Origin: Anaerolineaceae bacterium
Lineage (GTDB): Bacteria; Chloroflexota; Anaerolineae; Aggregatilineales; Phototrophicaceae
Length of the DNA: 64,000 nt
Reading direction: 5' to 3'
Assembly (NCBI GenBank): GCA_002699585.1
Contig: PABP01000014.1
Coordinates: forward strand, 1 to 64,000
Shown here: positions 7,617 through 15,370 of the stretch, in pieces
Layout: every line of letters begins with the position of its first letter
How positions within the stretch are numbered: position 1 is the stretch's first letter
Translations under genes and position numbers: made by a program
The notes under the pieces: model-generated
The model's database searches: none
What the model was told of the DNA's origin: nothing
What the model saw: the letters and a program-made list of their open reading frames with translations, nothing else

Positions 7617-8390
7617 CTAAAAATTCCATGCTCGGCAGGCATCGACAGCCAGTTGAATCATGGATTGCACATCGCTGAGGGTGATTTCTGGCGTTCCGTT
7701 GCGATGGGTGGCCGCTAGGTGAGCTAATTTGGCGTGTTTGGCATCCAGGCGGGGGATGGCCCACTTGACAGCGGCCCCTTTGGGAAGGACATCGCCCGTT
7801 TCCATTGTATACAGCACGCGGCACATGGTCATGATGGCATAAGCGCGGTAGCCATCGGTATTCAGCGGCGCTGGATCATCGAGCATCAATTCCCACCAGA
7901 CAGCCATCATAGCGACCATCGCCTGCCGCAGATCATCGCCGGAAATGGGGTCGATCAGGTCACGGATGGGCGGCCCAACCAGCGTGATGCCATACTCGCG
8001 CAGGATATAACGCTGTACAACCCAATCCGTATGGAACGTCTCCATGACTAGATTGCTCGCGCCGCGGTCGAGATACGGGTGCTGGCGCTCGGAATAGCGG
8101 CGTAGCTCTGGTAGCGAGATATACGCGCCTTCCATCTGGATGGCCCATTTGGAGTCGGTTTGGCCGAGTGCGGTATGCATGGCCTGCAACTGTCGGAACC
8201 TCTCACCTTGGACTTCCGTCTGGGTTGCCACCAAAAAATCGATGTCGCTGCTATCCGGGTCGAAGGTACCAGTCGCCAGCGAACCATACAAATACATGCC
8301 GACGAAATTCTCGCCGAGGATAGCCTGCACCCGCGCTAATAGGTCAGATAGGATGGCGTTGACATCGGCATAGGGGGTGGTGGGCTGCAT
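7617..8390 (-). CDS. AadA-like nucleotidyltransferase
   Basis: The 257-residue protein has the N-terminal nucleotidyltransferase motif YLYGSLATGTF...DIDFLV (Gly36-Ser37 and Asp49/Asp51, the metal ligands). The C-terminal helical region matches aminoglycoside adenylyltransferase-like proteins (ANT(3'')/(9), DUF4111), with VLYTMETGDVLPKGAAVKWA. This family adenylates streptomycin or spectinomycin, but many chromosomal relatives have no known substrate. The ATG at 8390 has GGAG 6 bases upstream and gives the normal length of about 260. It is transcribed away from the membrane protein at 8538 and stands upstream of the nuclease pair. Confidence 0.8.
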   Translation of the reverse strand: MQPTTPYADVNAILSDLLARVQAILGENFVGMYLYGSLATGTFDPDSSDIDFLVATQTEVQGERFRQLQAMHTALGQTDSKWAIQMEGAYISLPELRRYSERQHPYLDRGASNLVMETFHTDWVVQRYILREYGITLVGPPIRDLIDPISGDDLRQAMVAMMAVWWELMLDDPAPLNTDGYRAYAIMTMCRVLYTMETGDVLPKGAAVKWAIPRLDAKHAKLAHLAATHRNGTPEITLSDVQSMIQLAVDACRAWNF

Positions 8391-8537
8391 AGAGGACTCC
8401 TGATAGCTCAGTGGATTGTGCGCGTATTGTATACTGAGTTTATGGGCGACCCTAGCTATACAGCCTCGTATCGCCATTGCCGACCATAATTCCCAGGAGA
8501 CTGTTTCGTCGTCGCCCTCGATAGAAGGGAGGCGGCT

Positions 8538-9692
8538 ATGCGTACATCTTTGCGTGTGAACGTTTTGCTTATCGTCATTTGGATATGCTTCACGGTGGCG
8601 TTCGTATTCCCCAGTTTTGCACAAGATGAAATCGTAGACCTGGTCATGGCTGATGTCGGTGCTGATGTCATCGCCATTGACGATTACACCTATGAATTGG
8701 TGGTATCCGGGGTGGTGTTCCAGCAGGAAGGCTATACGCCGGAAGCCATCTTCGTCTTTGAAACAGAATGGCTATTATACGAGTATCCCTCTGAGATCGA
8801 CGATGGCGAAACCCCCTTCGAGTATGCGTTTATGATCCCTGAGGACTATCTAGGGCAGACTGTCAGCCTGTCCGTAGAAATCTGGCCGATGAATGGCGAG
8901 GAAATCAACGAAGATAATAATCACCGCTTGCTGACTGTGCGCGTGCCTGCTCCACCTGGCGACGTGCCAGCGGCTACGGAACGCAGCCCACAAACCAACG
9001 ACCCTGATCGGAACAGCCAGGGAAACAATGGCGGTATTGAGCTACCTCCTTTGCCCGATATTGACTTGCCTCTGGATGAAATCCTGTTGGCAGCAGCCGG
9101 CTTGTTGATCGTGTATTGGCTCGCTCGTATGCTGCTGCGCCCGCGTGTGAATTTCAAAGTCAACTTGACCAACCTGGAGATCCGCGCGACGGAGCAGTCC
9201 CCAGCCAATCCGCAGAAAGGCCAGTACTGGGTCGAGCGTGAACTGGCCGTCAGGCCGACCCTTTGGAAGTTGACCCAGATCGCCCTTGAAACCGACCCGC
9301 GCAGTGGCAAACGTCAAGCGCCAAAGCAGTTGGTTGAGGTTGTGTCCGGCATTGTGGATACACGTAAACGCCGCCGCCAGGAAGAGCGATCTTTCTGGGA
9401 GTATCCGGCGTATGACGAATTCATCGAGATGACCTATCCTATTCGGGCACATTTCGCCTGGTTGGATGCCACGCTCAAGCAGATGAACGTCACTATCACC
9501 TTTACTGTGTATCGCTATACAGGGACGCAGTGGCGCAAGCTGTTCAGCAAGGATTTTTCTAAACGCGGTACCTATCACTATGTTTTGCCGCTACAAGCGT
9601 TCCCACAAAATCGCACAGCCGCCATGCAGGAGATCAACCAGCGTATGACGCGCTTGATTGATGAGCTGGTAAGTTGGCCGTTTAAGGGCTAA
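8538..9692 (+). CDS. unknown secreted/membrane protein, two-domain
   Basis: I do not recognise this 384-residue protein. It has an N-terminal signal peptide ending near PSFAQD. An extracellular beta-type domain (about 30-135) resembles CARDB or Ig-like folds, to judge from EDNNHRLLTVRVPAPP. A Pro/Asn-rich linker follows, then one membrane segment at about 180-198 (ILLAAAGLLIVYWLARMLL). The cytoplasmic part of about 185 residues has WVERELAVRPTLWKL and ends DELVSWPFKG. GGGAGG precedes the ATG. The architecture suggests a single-span protein linking an outer binding domain to an unknown inner domain. Confidence 0.7.
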   Translation: MRTSLRVNVLLIVIWICFTVAFVFPSFAQDEIVDLVMADVGADVIAIDDYTYELVVSGVVFQQEGYTPEAIFVFETEWLLYEYPSEIDDGETPFEYAFMIPEDYLGQTVSLSVEIWPMNGEEINEDNNHRLLTVRVPAPPGDVPAATERSPQTNDPDRNSQGNNGGIELPPLPDIDLPLDEILLAAAGLLIVYWLARMLLRPRVNFKVNLTNLEIRATEQSPANPQKGQYWVERELAVRPTLWKLTQIALETDPRSGKRQAPKQLVEVVSGIVDTRKRRRQEERSFWEYPAYDEFIEMTYPIRAHFAWLDATLKQMNVTITFTVYRYTGTQWRKLFSKDFSKRGTYHYVLPLQAFPQNRTAAMQEINQRMTRLIDELVSWPFKG

Positions 9693-9785
9693 GGCGTCGG
9701 CTTGAGCGAGAAACTACCCTTTTGGGCAGCATTCGGACTGCCTCTCTTGTGCTTCAATGGAGACAGTCGCATTCGGAGGAACATT

Positions 9786-10184
9786 ATGTCCATAAAAAAT
9801 GGCATACAAGCTCAAATGCAAGCCGCCATCAGCCAGTGGGAGGATGTGACGGTGGTATCACATCGCTTCGGTGGTATCGAGTTCCGGCTGGGCAAAGTGG
9901 AAATTGGCCACGTTCACCGCGATGGTCTTGTGGATATTCCCTTTACACGCGCTATCCGTGAGGTGGTCGTCGCGGAGATGTTGGCTGAGCCGCATCATAT
10001 CCTGCCGGACACGGGTTGGATTAGTTTCTGGGTGGGGCGTACGGGCCGTGTCGAGCAAGCGATTGATCTGATGCGCTTATCGTACCTGCAAAAGCGCAGC
10101 CGCCGAGAGCCTGCTGCCGCTGCCAAAGCGGAAACACTGCCTTTCAGTCAGGATGTTTTGGCTGCTGCGTTCCCAGTTCGATAA
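9786..10184 (+). CDS. luciferase-domain-like protein (DUF5519)
   Basis: The 132-residue protein matches a small family annotated as luciferase domain or DUF5519. Its features are HRFGGIEFRLGKVEIGHVHRDG, DIPFTRAIREVVVAEM, and HHILPDTGWISFWV, followed by a helix RVEQAIDLMRLSYLQKR. Function is unknown; the luciferase name comes from weak similarity and should not be read as activity. CGGAGGA lies just before the ATG at 9786, which makes the longer frame from 9702 unlikely. A strong terminator follows. Confidence 0.75.
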   Translation: MSIKNGIQAQMQAAISQWEDVTVVSHRFGGIEFRLGKVEIGHVHRDGLVDIPFTRAIREVVVAEMLAEPHHILPDTGWISFWVGRTGRVEQAIDLMRLSYLQKRSRREPAAAAKAETLPFSQDVLAAAFPVR

Positions 10185-10200
10185 TCGGCTAGGGGAAATA

Positions 10201-10230
10201 GAAAGACCCACCGTCGGGTGGGTCTTTCGG
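10201..10230 (+). terminator. rho-independent terminator
   Basis: GAAAGACCCACC (10201-10212) pairs perfectly with GGTGGGTCTTTC (10217-10228) around a four-base loop. It lies between the convergent DUF5519 and AhpD-like genes and may serve both. Confidence 0.85.
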
Positions 10231-10259
10231 AGTAGGAGTTTGGCCAGAGCGTTGGTGTG

Positions 10260-10610
10260 TTACGCAGGAGTGGCCTCGAATTGATTTAATGCTTCCAGGG
10301 CTTCGCAGCCATACATCACAGAGGGTCCGCCGCCCATCAGCACGGCGACACCAATTGCCTCGGTGATTTCTTCACGGCTGGCGCCAGCGTTGAGGGCATC
10401 ATGCACGTGGAAAGCGATGCAACCGTCACAGTGGACCGCAATGGCGATCCCCAGCGCGATCAGTTCTTTGCTCTTGGTCGTCAAAGCGCCCTCAGTTGAT
10501 CCCGCCACATGGAGCTGCGAGAATGCCTTCATGGTGTCCGGGATTTCTTGGCCCAATTGGCCCATGAGTTGCCGCATATGCGTATAATGTTCAGGGAAGT
10601 TTTTAGCCAT
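10260..10610 (-). CDS. carboxymuconolactone decarboxylase (AhpD-like) family protein
   Basis: This is a 116-residue member of the CMD/AhpD family. The redox motif Cys61-Asp-Gly-Cys64 is followed by His68 (CDGCIAFHVH), the arrangement of AhpD-like peroxidase partners. The surrounding helices KELIALGIAIAVH and ASREEITEAIGVAVLMGGGP are typical. It likely works as a small disulfide reductase or peroxidase-type antioxidant protein, though substrates are not known. AGGAG precedes the ATG. It is monocistronic. Confidence 0.88.
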   Translation of the reverse strand: MAKNFPEHYTHMRQLMGQLGQEIPDTMKAFSQLHVAGSTEGALTTKSKELIALGIAIAVHCDGCIAFHVHDALNAGASREEITEAIGVAVLMGGGPSVMYGCEALEALNQFEATPA

Positions 10611-10821
10611 TATATTGGCTCCTTGGGATGCACGTTGTTGTAAACTTCAAAGCTACCTATATTGTATGCCGTGCCCTGGATTTATATAGTGAATAATTTC
10701 ACAATCAATTGTGAAAAATGTCACTATTGAGTCTGCGTATCATTTGTGGAATTGGTTACTTATTCGGTGCGAGTGATTATTGAGGTTATGCTGTTATGTG
10801 TGTATGAAACATTTTGTCTAA

Positions 10822-11460
10822 TTATTCAAGTTCTTCAAGTTTTTGTATCCACGCATCAAAAAGACGACATTTTTCCCTAATTCTGGGTAAACCGATTTCG
10901 ATTGCAGCAAGAGAACCATATAATGGTTTGTCATAATGAAGGATTATTTGCTTTACTCTTTTACTAGGTGCGGTAAGGACATTGTCATTGATTTCCTCAG
11001 GTGACGTGTAGTTTTTCATCACAGCAGCAATTCTATTTGCTTTATCTGGATGGCCAATTCCTATAGCAAACCTTGTTGGGTCGCTGAATAGAAGCGCCTC
11101 AAACTCGTGCATTTGTATGTAAGGTAAAAATCGTCTGCTTGTATTTTCACCAACATTTTTTATAAATCCAGAAAGCATTTCTTTGCAAACTGCTGTACTC
11201 TTTTCTTCTATTGATCCCTCGCTAATTTTTCCTGGAAAATCAGATGGTAATCCATAGAAATCAATGAAAGTTGTACAGTAAGCTTCATTCTCTTTTCTCA
11301 AAACCTTTTGTGCATCGCTCCATATTCTTGAGAAAGATACATGGCCTCTTAAGGTTAGTGGAATTAATAAGATCTTCTTATTGTAAAAGTGGCTTGATAG
11401 CACTTCATTCACAAAGGTTTCTTCTGTTTGTCCTTCACATAGGATGTATATACGTCTCAC
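10822..11460 (-). CDS. DUF4276 protein, Toprim-like nuclease partner
   Basis: The 212-residue protein matches DUF4276, whose fold is related to Toprim nucleases. The acidic motif CEGQTEETF holds Glu9. TTFIDFYGLPSDFPG gives the DxxG-like second acidic site, and MHEFEALLFSDP is the third hallmark. It begins with GTG overlapping the stop of the upstream ATPase gene by four bases (GTGA), so the two are translationally coupled. Such ATPase plus Toprim-like pairs resemble split OLD-family defence proteins (PARIS AriA/AriB being the best known). Sequence is AT-rich relative to the flanks. Nuclease activity is an inference. Confidence 0.75.
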   Translation of the reverse strand: MRRIYILCEGQTEETFVNEVLSSHFYNKKILLIPLTLRGHVSFSRIWSDAQKVLRKENEAYCTTFIDFYGLPSDFPGKISEGSIEEKSTAVCKEMLSGFIKNVGENTSRRFLPYIQMHEFEALLFSDPTRFAIGIGHPDKANRIAAVMKNYTSPEEINDNVLTAPSKRVKQIILHYDKPLYGSLAAIEIGLPRIREKCRLFDAWIQKLEELE

Positions 11461-12560
11461 TTTGGCTTGCCTCCGAGAACATTCTTTTCCCAGAGTTCTC
11501 CCACTGTATAATCTTCTAGCCAGGATTCAAAGTCATGTTGATCTAGACGTTTGAAGACAGATACTTCATCTTCACGCTCAACTACTATAATATCTTCTAG
11601 TGAAACTTCATTGAGAAGAGGGACAGATTGAGTAGATATAATTAGCTGAGTTTGAGTCGATGCAGAACGCATCAACGAAGCTAAGAGCGTTATTGCAAAT
11701 GGATGTAACCCTAATTCAGGTTCATCAATAATGATCGTTGATGGAGGGTCAGGCTGTAACAATGCAGTTGCTAAACAGATAAAGCGAATCGACCCATCAG
11801 ATAGCTGAGTTGGCCACATTGGATAATCGCTATTACGTTGACGCCATAAAAGCCTTATTTGCTGATCATCAGAGCTAAGATTACGCGGCTCCAATATAAA
11901 ATCATCAAAAAATGGTATAGCTAATTGTACTGTTCGCCTTATAAGATCATACGTGTCTCGGTCATCTTGTCTCATTCTATAAAGAAAAGCTGCTAAGTTT
12001 GATCCATCTCGTCTTAGGAATCTAGTGTCATCGATTGAGCCAAAACGTTTAACTCCAGCAGTATCACTAGTATCGTGAAAATGATATATCTTCCAACTAG
12101 ATATTGATGCATATGTATAATTTGCCATCCTGTATGGCTGATTAAAATCAACATCATCAATTAAGTAAGCTTCTCTATGACCTGAACCTATAGAATATCC
12201 ATCGGGATATCTATCTTGATAGAATAGTAGTTCATCAGTGAAGACAAAGCTTCCTTCATCAGTTGGCTCCAAACTAAATTGGTATCCATTCGATCCAAAA
12301 TGAACATGAGACATTAACTCTTTTGTTTCCTTTATGCCAAAAGTTAGGAGACGATCAGCTCCACCCCGCTTGGTTACCCATTCCTGTAAATCTTGTTCTA
12401 CTAATCGATTTAACATATCAAAATAAGTGACAAAATTGCTTTTGCCTGCACCATTGGGTCCGATCAAAACATTGAGATTAGTCAAATTGAATTTCTCAAG
12501 ATTTTTGATTGACTGAAAACCTTTTATGGTTAGGTACTTGATTGGATACTTGTTTACCAT
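11457..12560 (-). CDS. AAA family ATPase, OLD/SMC-like (AAA_21)
   Basis: The 367-residue ATPase has an ABC/SMC-type head. Walker A is GPNGAGKSN (about 34-42), an LSDGS signature lies near 253-257, Walker B plus D-loop is TIIIDEPELGLHP (about 275-287), and the switch strand is LIISTQS. The middle region is long and beta-rich, as in RecF/OLD-like ATPases, with no coiled coil long enough for SMC. The gene overlaps the downstream DUF4276 gene by four bases. The pair forms a two-gene unit of foreign, AT-rich composition, most likely anti-phage defence. Confidence 0.8.
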   Translation of the reverse strand: MVNKYPIKYLTIKGFQSIKNLEKFNLTNLNVLIGPNGAGKSNFVTYFDMLNRLVEQDLQEWVTKRGGADRLLTFGIKETKELMSHVHFGSNGYQFSLEPTDEGSFVFTDELLFYQDRYPDGYSIGSGHREAYLIDDVDFNQPYRMANYTYASISSWKIYHFHDTSDTAGVKRFGSIDDTRFLRRDGSNLAAFLYRMRQDDRDTYDLIRRTVQLAIPFFDDFILEPRNLSSDDQQIRLLWRQRNSDYPMWPTQLSDGSIRFICLATALLQPDPPSTIIIDEPELGLHPFAITLLASLMRSASTQTQLIISTQSVPLLNEVSLEDIIVVEREDEVSVFKRLDQHDFESWLEDYTVGELWEKNVLGGKPK

Positions 12561-12783
12561 TGAATACAGGCCCTAATCTTTTATATCAACGTGTGTTGAT
12601 GTTTTGTGGCTTGTTTTGGTTGCTTTGGTGACGATGATACCACGAGGTATTTATACTTGCATGTGAATAGAACATTAATTCTTCATAGTCAAATTATTAT
12701 ACATCGTTGTGGCTTGCACCCTATTCAGAAAATCAGTACGCTTTGGCCATATCTTCTCACCTTGTATGACTGTGGTCGTGCCC

Positions 12784-14037
12784 ATGAAGCTGAGCGATTT
12801 TCTGCGTTTTGAATACATCGTGTATCCCTTGTGGCGGCGGGCTGTTCCCAACTGGCTGAAGCCCATTAGTGAGCAGGCCTTCGGGCGCGTATTTCCCGTC
12901 TATGTGGATCAGCATCCACCGCAGGAGCTGACCGAGATGGCGCGTTACCTGGGGGACGAGGGCATCATAGATGGCGGCGACCTGAACGATATTGTCGCCT
13001 TGTTGGAAAATGCCCCTAAGCCATGTGTGGTCGATCTCGATGCTTCGCCGCCCGCGCACGATGGCAGCTTAGTACGCATTCCGGCGCAGTGGGAACACAC
13101 CGAGCGCGTCCTGATGAGTTGGGGCGCGATCTATCCGCCGCTGTGGCCGATGCATGCCCAAATGGCCGAAGCCATCAGCCAGGTAGCCGAGGTCGAAATT
13201 CTGGTGTCATCCGAACTGTGGGGGCGGGCTGTATGGGCCTACCTGCAACAGCGTGGACGGGCCAATATGGCGCGTATCCATCCGCTGGTGCTGCCGACCA
13301 ATGACATCTGGATACGCGATTACGGTCCCATCATGGGCGTGGATGCCAGCGGGCAGAAGGTCGCGCTCAACCCGATTTATGCTGTCTTGCCGCAGTATCC
13401 GCAGGGGTTGGATGATGGCATGACCAATGCCTGGAGCGCTTATCACGGTTATCCCGTGCAACCCTTGAATTTGCACACGGAAGGCGGCAATCTGTGGTCA
13501 GATGGGCAGGGGACGCTCATCATGTCCTCGCAGATTTTTTACAGCAACCGTTTTTACAATCGGCGCACGCTGGAAGATTATCTGCATACCGTCATCGACT
13601 ATGACAAGCTTATCATCTCGCCGCGCCTGACGCTGGAAGAAACTGGGCATGTCGATCTGCTGATGAAATTGGCCAGTGCGGATACGGTCTTCGTTAGTGC
13701 CAATACCTCCGCCAGCACGTACCAGGTGCTCAACAAAGCCAAGCGTCAATTTGAGCGCGAAACCAACGCCCAGGGCCAGCCTTATAACGTCATTGAACTG
13801 CCCACGCCGGAGCTATACCTCAACTGGGTGACGTACAGCATCCGCCGCGCCTATACCAACGCGCTGACGGTCAATGGCCGTGTGTTGGTGCCTGTATTCG
13901 GCATTCCTCAGGATGACATTGCCCTGCGCACCTACGAAACTCACCTGCCGGACTATGACATTATCCCGATTGATAGTGCGGTCGGTATCAATGGCGGTGG
14001 TGCGGTCCATTGCATGACCAAGGAAGTGCCGGGATGA
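12784..14037 (+). CDS. agmatine/peptidyl-arginine deiminase family protein
   Basis: The 417-residue protein belongs to the guanidino-group hydrolases that convert agmatine or arginine side chains to citrulline-type products with ammonia release. The conserved motifs are NDIWIRDYGP, HTEGGNL and LEETGHVD, and the catalytic Cys410 lies in GGGAVHCMTKEVP. The first 100 residues or so, before WEHTERVLMSWG, form an extension not usual for agmatine deiminase (about 340-380 residues). It has a possible helix-rich beginning. No good ribosome site is seen; ATG at 12766 is also possible. No putrescine pathway genes are adjacent, so the substrate is open. Confidence 0.8.
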   Translation: MKLSDFLRFEYIVYPLWRRAVPNWLKPISEQAFGRVFPVYVDQHPPQELTEMARYLGDEGIIDGGDLNDIVALLENAPKPCVVDLDASPPAHDGSLVRIPAQWEHTERVLMSWGAIYPPLWPMHAQMAEAISQVAEVEILVSSELWGRAVWAYLQQRGRANMARIHPLVLPTNDIWIRDYGPIMGVDASGQKVALNPIYAVLPQYPQGLDDGMTNAWSAYHGYPVQPLNLHTEGGNLWSDGQGTLIMSSQIFYSNRFYNRRTLEDYLHTVIDYDKLIISPRLTLEETGHVDLLMKLASADTVFVSANTSASTYQVLNKAKRQFERETNAQGQPYNVIELPTPELYLNWVTYSIRRAYTNALTVNGRVLVPVFGIPQDDIALRTYETHLPDYDIIPIDSAVGINGGGAVHCMTKEVPG

Positions 14038-14128
14038 CGTTCAGCCAGCCTGACGCTCACCTGACTTGTGGTGCGCTATTGGTCATCTTTCTTATGTTCG
14101 TCGCGCGATAATGACATACAATAGGACC

Positions 14129-14641
14129 ATGAGAATCATTACACGACCCCTTACGCTACTCTTCCTGTGCTTGCTGTTGGCAGCTTGCAACATGCCCGGT
14201 TTTTCCGGGGAACCTACTGAAACAGTGACTTCGTCGCCTACGGAAGAGACCTCGGCAACGGATGTGACCGATTCGCCAACGGAAGCAGTGCAAAACACGC
14301 TTGAGCCGGGTGTTTTCCCCACGCGGACCAGTACGCCCACGTTTGAGGCTTCCACACCGACCCCGGCATGCAGTGGTGCGCCCATGCAGCGGCTGATCGT
14401 TCAGGAGCGCGGCATGGTTACGGAAAATGGTCGCGAACTCAATGTGCGGCCAGAGGCCGGCACTGGCGACGATAATGACCCGCTCGGCAAGTTGGTCGAG
14501 GGTGAAGTTTTCCTGGTGCTGGAAGGCCCGGTCTGCATGGGGTCGTATACCTGGTTCAAGATCCGTAGCAACCGCTTTGAGGGTTGGATCGCTGAGGGCG
14601 ATAACGTCGATTACTACACCGTGCCCTATTTACCCGGATAA
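14129..14641 (+). CDS. lipoprotein with SH3-like domain
   Basis: The 170-residue product begins MRIITRPLTLLFLCLLLAAC, a signal peptide with the lipobox LAAC at Cys20, so it should be lipid-anchored outside the membrane. A Thr/Ser/Pro-rich spacer (about 25-75) leads to a C-terminal domain. There RELNVRPEAGTG, VEGEVFLVLEGPVC and TWFKIRSNRFEGWIAEG match bacterial SH3 domains. These domains usually bind cell-wall or protein ligands. AGGA lies close to the ATG at 14129; an earlier ATG at 14111 would spoil the signal peptide. Confidence 0.8.
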   Translation: MRIITRPLTLLFLCLLLAACNMPGFSGEPTETVTSSPTEETSATDVTDSPTEAVQNTLEPGVFPTRTSTPTFEASTPTPACSGAPMQRLIVQERGMVTENGRELNVRPEAGTGDDNDPLGKLVEGEVFLVLEGPVCMGSYTWFKIRSNRFEGWIAEGDNVDYYTVPYLPG

Positions 14642-14665
14642 GTGGCTTCTCCGTTGATAACAACG

Positions 14666-14693
14666 TTGACAGTACCAATCGGATAGGTAAAAT
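14666..14693 (+). promoter_or_regulatory. promoter of tRNA-Leu
   Basis: A perfect TTGACA (14666-14671) and TAAAAT (14688-14693) are spaced by 16 bases. The start of transcription would fall near 14700, just before the tRNA at 14705. Confidence 0.7.
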
Positions 14694-14704
14694 GAAGGCT
14701 ATCT

Positions 14705-14785
14705 GGGGCAGTGGTGGAATGGCAGACACGGAAGTCTTAAAAACTTCTGCCTTCGGGCGTGTGGGTTCGAATCCCACCTGCCTCA
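14705..14785 (+). tRNA. tRNA-Leu (anticodon UAA)
   Basis: The acceptor stem GGGGCAG (14705-14711) pairs with CTGCCTC (14778-14784) with one G-U, followed by discriminator A. The D region reads TGGTGGAATGGCAGACAC, as in leucine tRNAs. The anticodon stem GAAGT/ACTTC encloses loop CTTAAAA, giving anticodon TAA. A long variable arm (TGCCTTCGGGCGT) and T arm GTGGG-TTCGAAT-CCCAC follow. The 3' CCA is not encoded. Confidence 0.95.
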
Positions 14786-14810
14786 CATAATTGGATGTAG
14801 TCCGAACATT

Positions 14811-14839
14811 GACCAGCCTTTGTGCTGGTTTTTGTTTTT
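14811..14839 (+). terminator. terminator after tRNA-Leu
   Basis: ACCAGC (14812-14817) pairs with GCTGGT (14824-14829), followed by TTTTGTTTTT. A similar hairpin with a T tract recurs at about 17240-17270. Confidence 0.8.
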
Positions 14840-15240
14840 CCTGTACCTACGCCACCTTCGCGATTCTGTACCTGTTGTGATATTTGATGCAGATACGAGA
14901 ATGGTGGGCGCAACTCCAGCCGAATGATGATTCCCTCCGAGTTGACTACAACTCGTTTGACCATCTGACGCAGCAAGTCTTTTTGATCACTACGCTCCAA
15001 CTATTCGTATAGTATACCGACTTTTGCAATCAGTGTCAGCGCGTCGTCAAGATTGTTGATGTGATATCCTTGTTTGTTATTAAGCGCTTCCAGGCTCATT
15101 ATTAGTGTACGACGTCGATCTTGCCAACCAGCCCAAAGATTGTTCCAGATATGCTCCGAACTCTGAAGTGATTGACCAACAGCATCTAGTATAGAAATGT
15201 AATCTCAATCAGTCTCAGCTTGTCGCTGTCTAGCCTCTCA
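14838..15240 (-). pseudogene. decayed serine recombinase, C-terminal part
   Basis: On the minus strand one frame reads ALTLIAKVGILYE, then a TAG stop at 15001-15003, then LERSDQKDLLRQMVKRVVV and IIRLELRPPFSYLHQI. This is the usual C-terminal end of large serine recombinases, where a Q or similar codon should stand in place of TAG. Further upstream WNNLWAGWQDRRR is readable, and a frameshift near 15195-15212 joins it to ERLDSDKLRLIEI in another frame. The catalytic N-terminal domain is gone. The remnant lies head-on against tRNA-Leu, a typical integration target. The frame continues without a stop into the antisense of the tRNA. Confidence 0.7.
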
Positions 15241-15323
15241 TGCGTATAAAACTCGATTCACCATACGCATTATCTGATTTAAATCGATTAAAAAATCTCG
15301 CCGTAATTAGCCCGAATACGGCA

Positions 15324-15353
15324 ATAAAAAAGGGCGACTCGGTTGAGCCGCCC
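15324..15353 (-). terminator. terminator of the secreted SH3-like gene
   Basis: GGGCGACTC (15332-15340) pairs imperfectly with GAGCCGCCC (15345-15353). On the minus strand the stem is followed by TTTTTTATTG. Confidence 0.75.
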
Positions 15354-15370
15354 AGATGCTTACATCGTTT

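Noticed and set aside
7549-7824. Upstream extension of the 89-codon frame into 181 codons
   Set aside because: It would overlap the end of the AadA-like gene and has no ribosome site. The ATG at 7548 has AAGGGA.
8140-8373. Open frame on the plus strand inside the AadA-like gene
   Set aside because: Shadow frame. The opposite strand holds the complete nucleotidyltransferase motif.
14556-14786. Minus-strand open frame reading GFEPTRPKAEVF
   Set aside because: It is the antisense of tRNA-Leu, a well-known false protein in databases.
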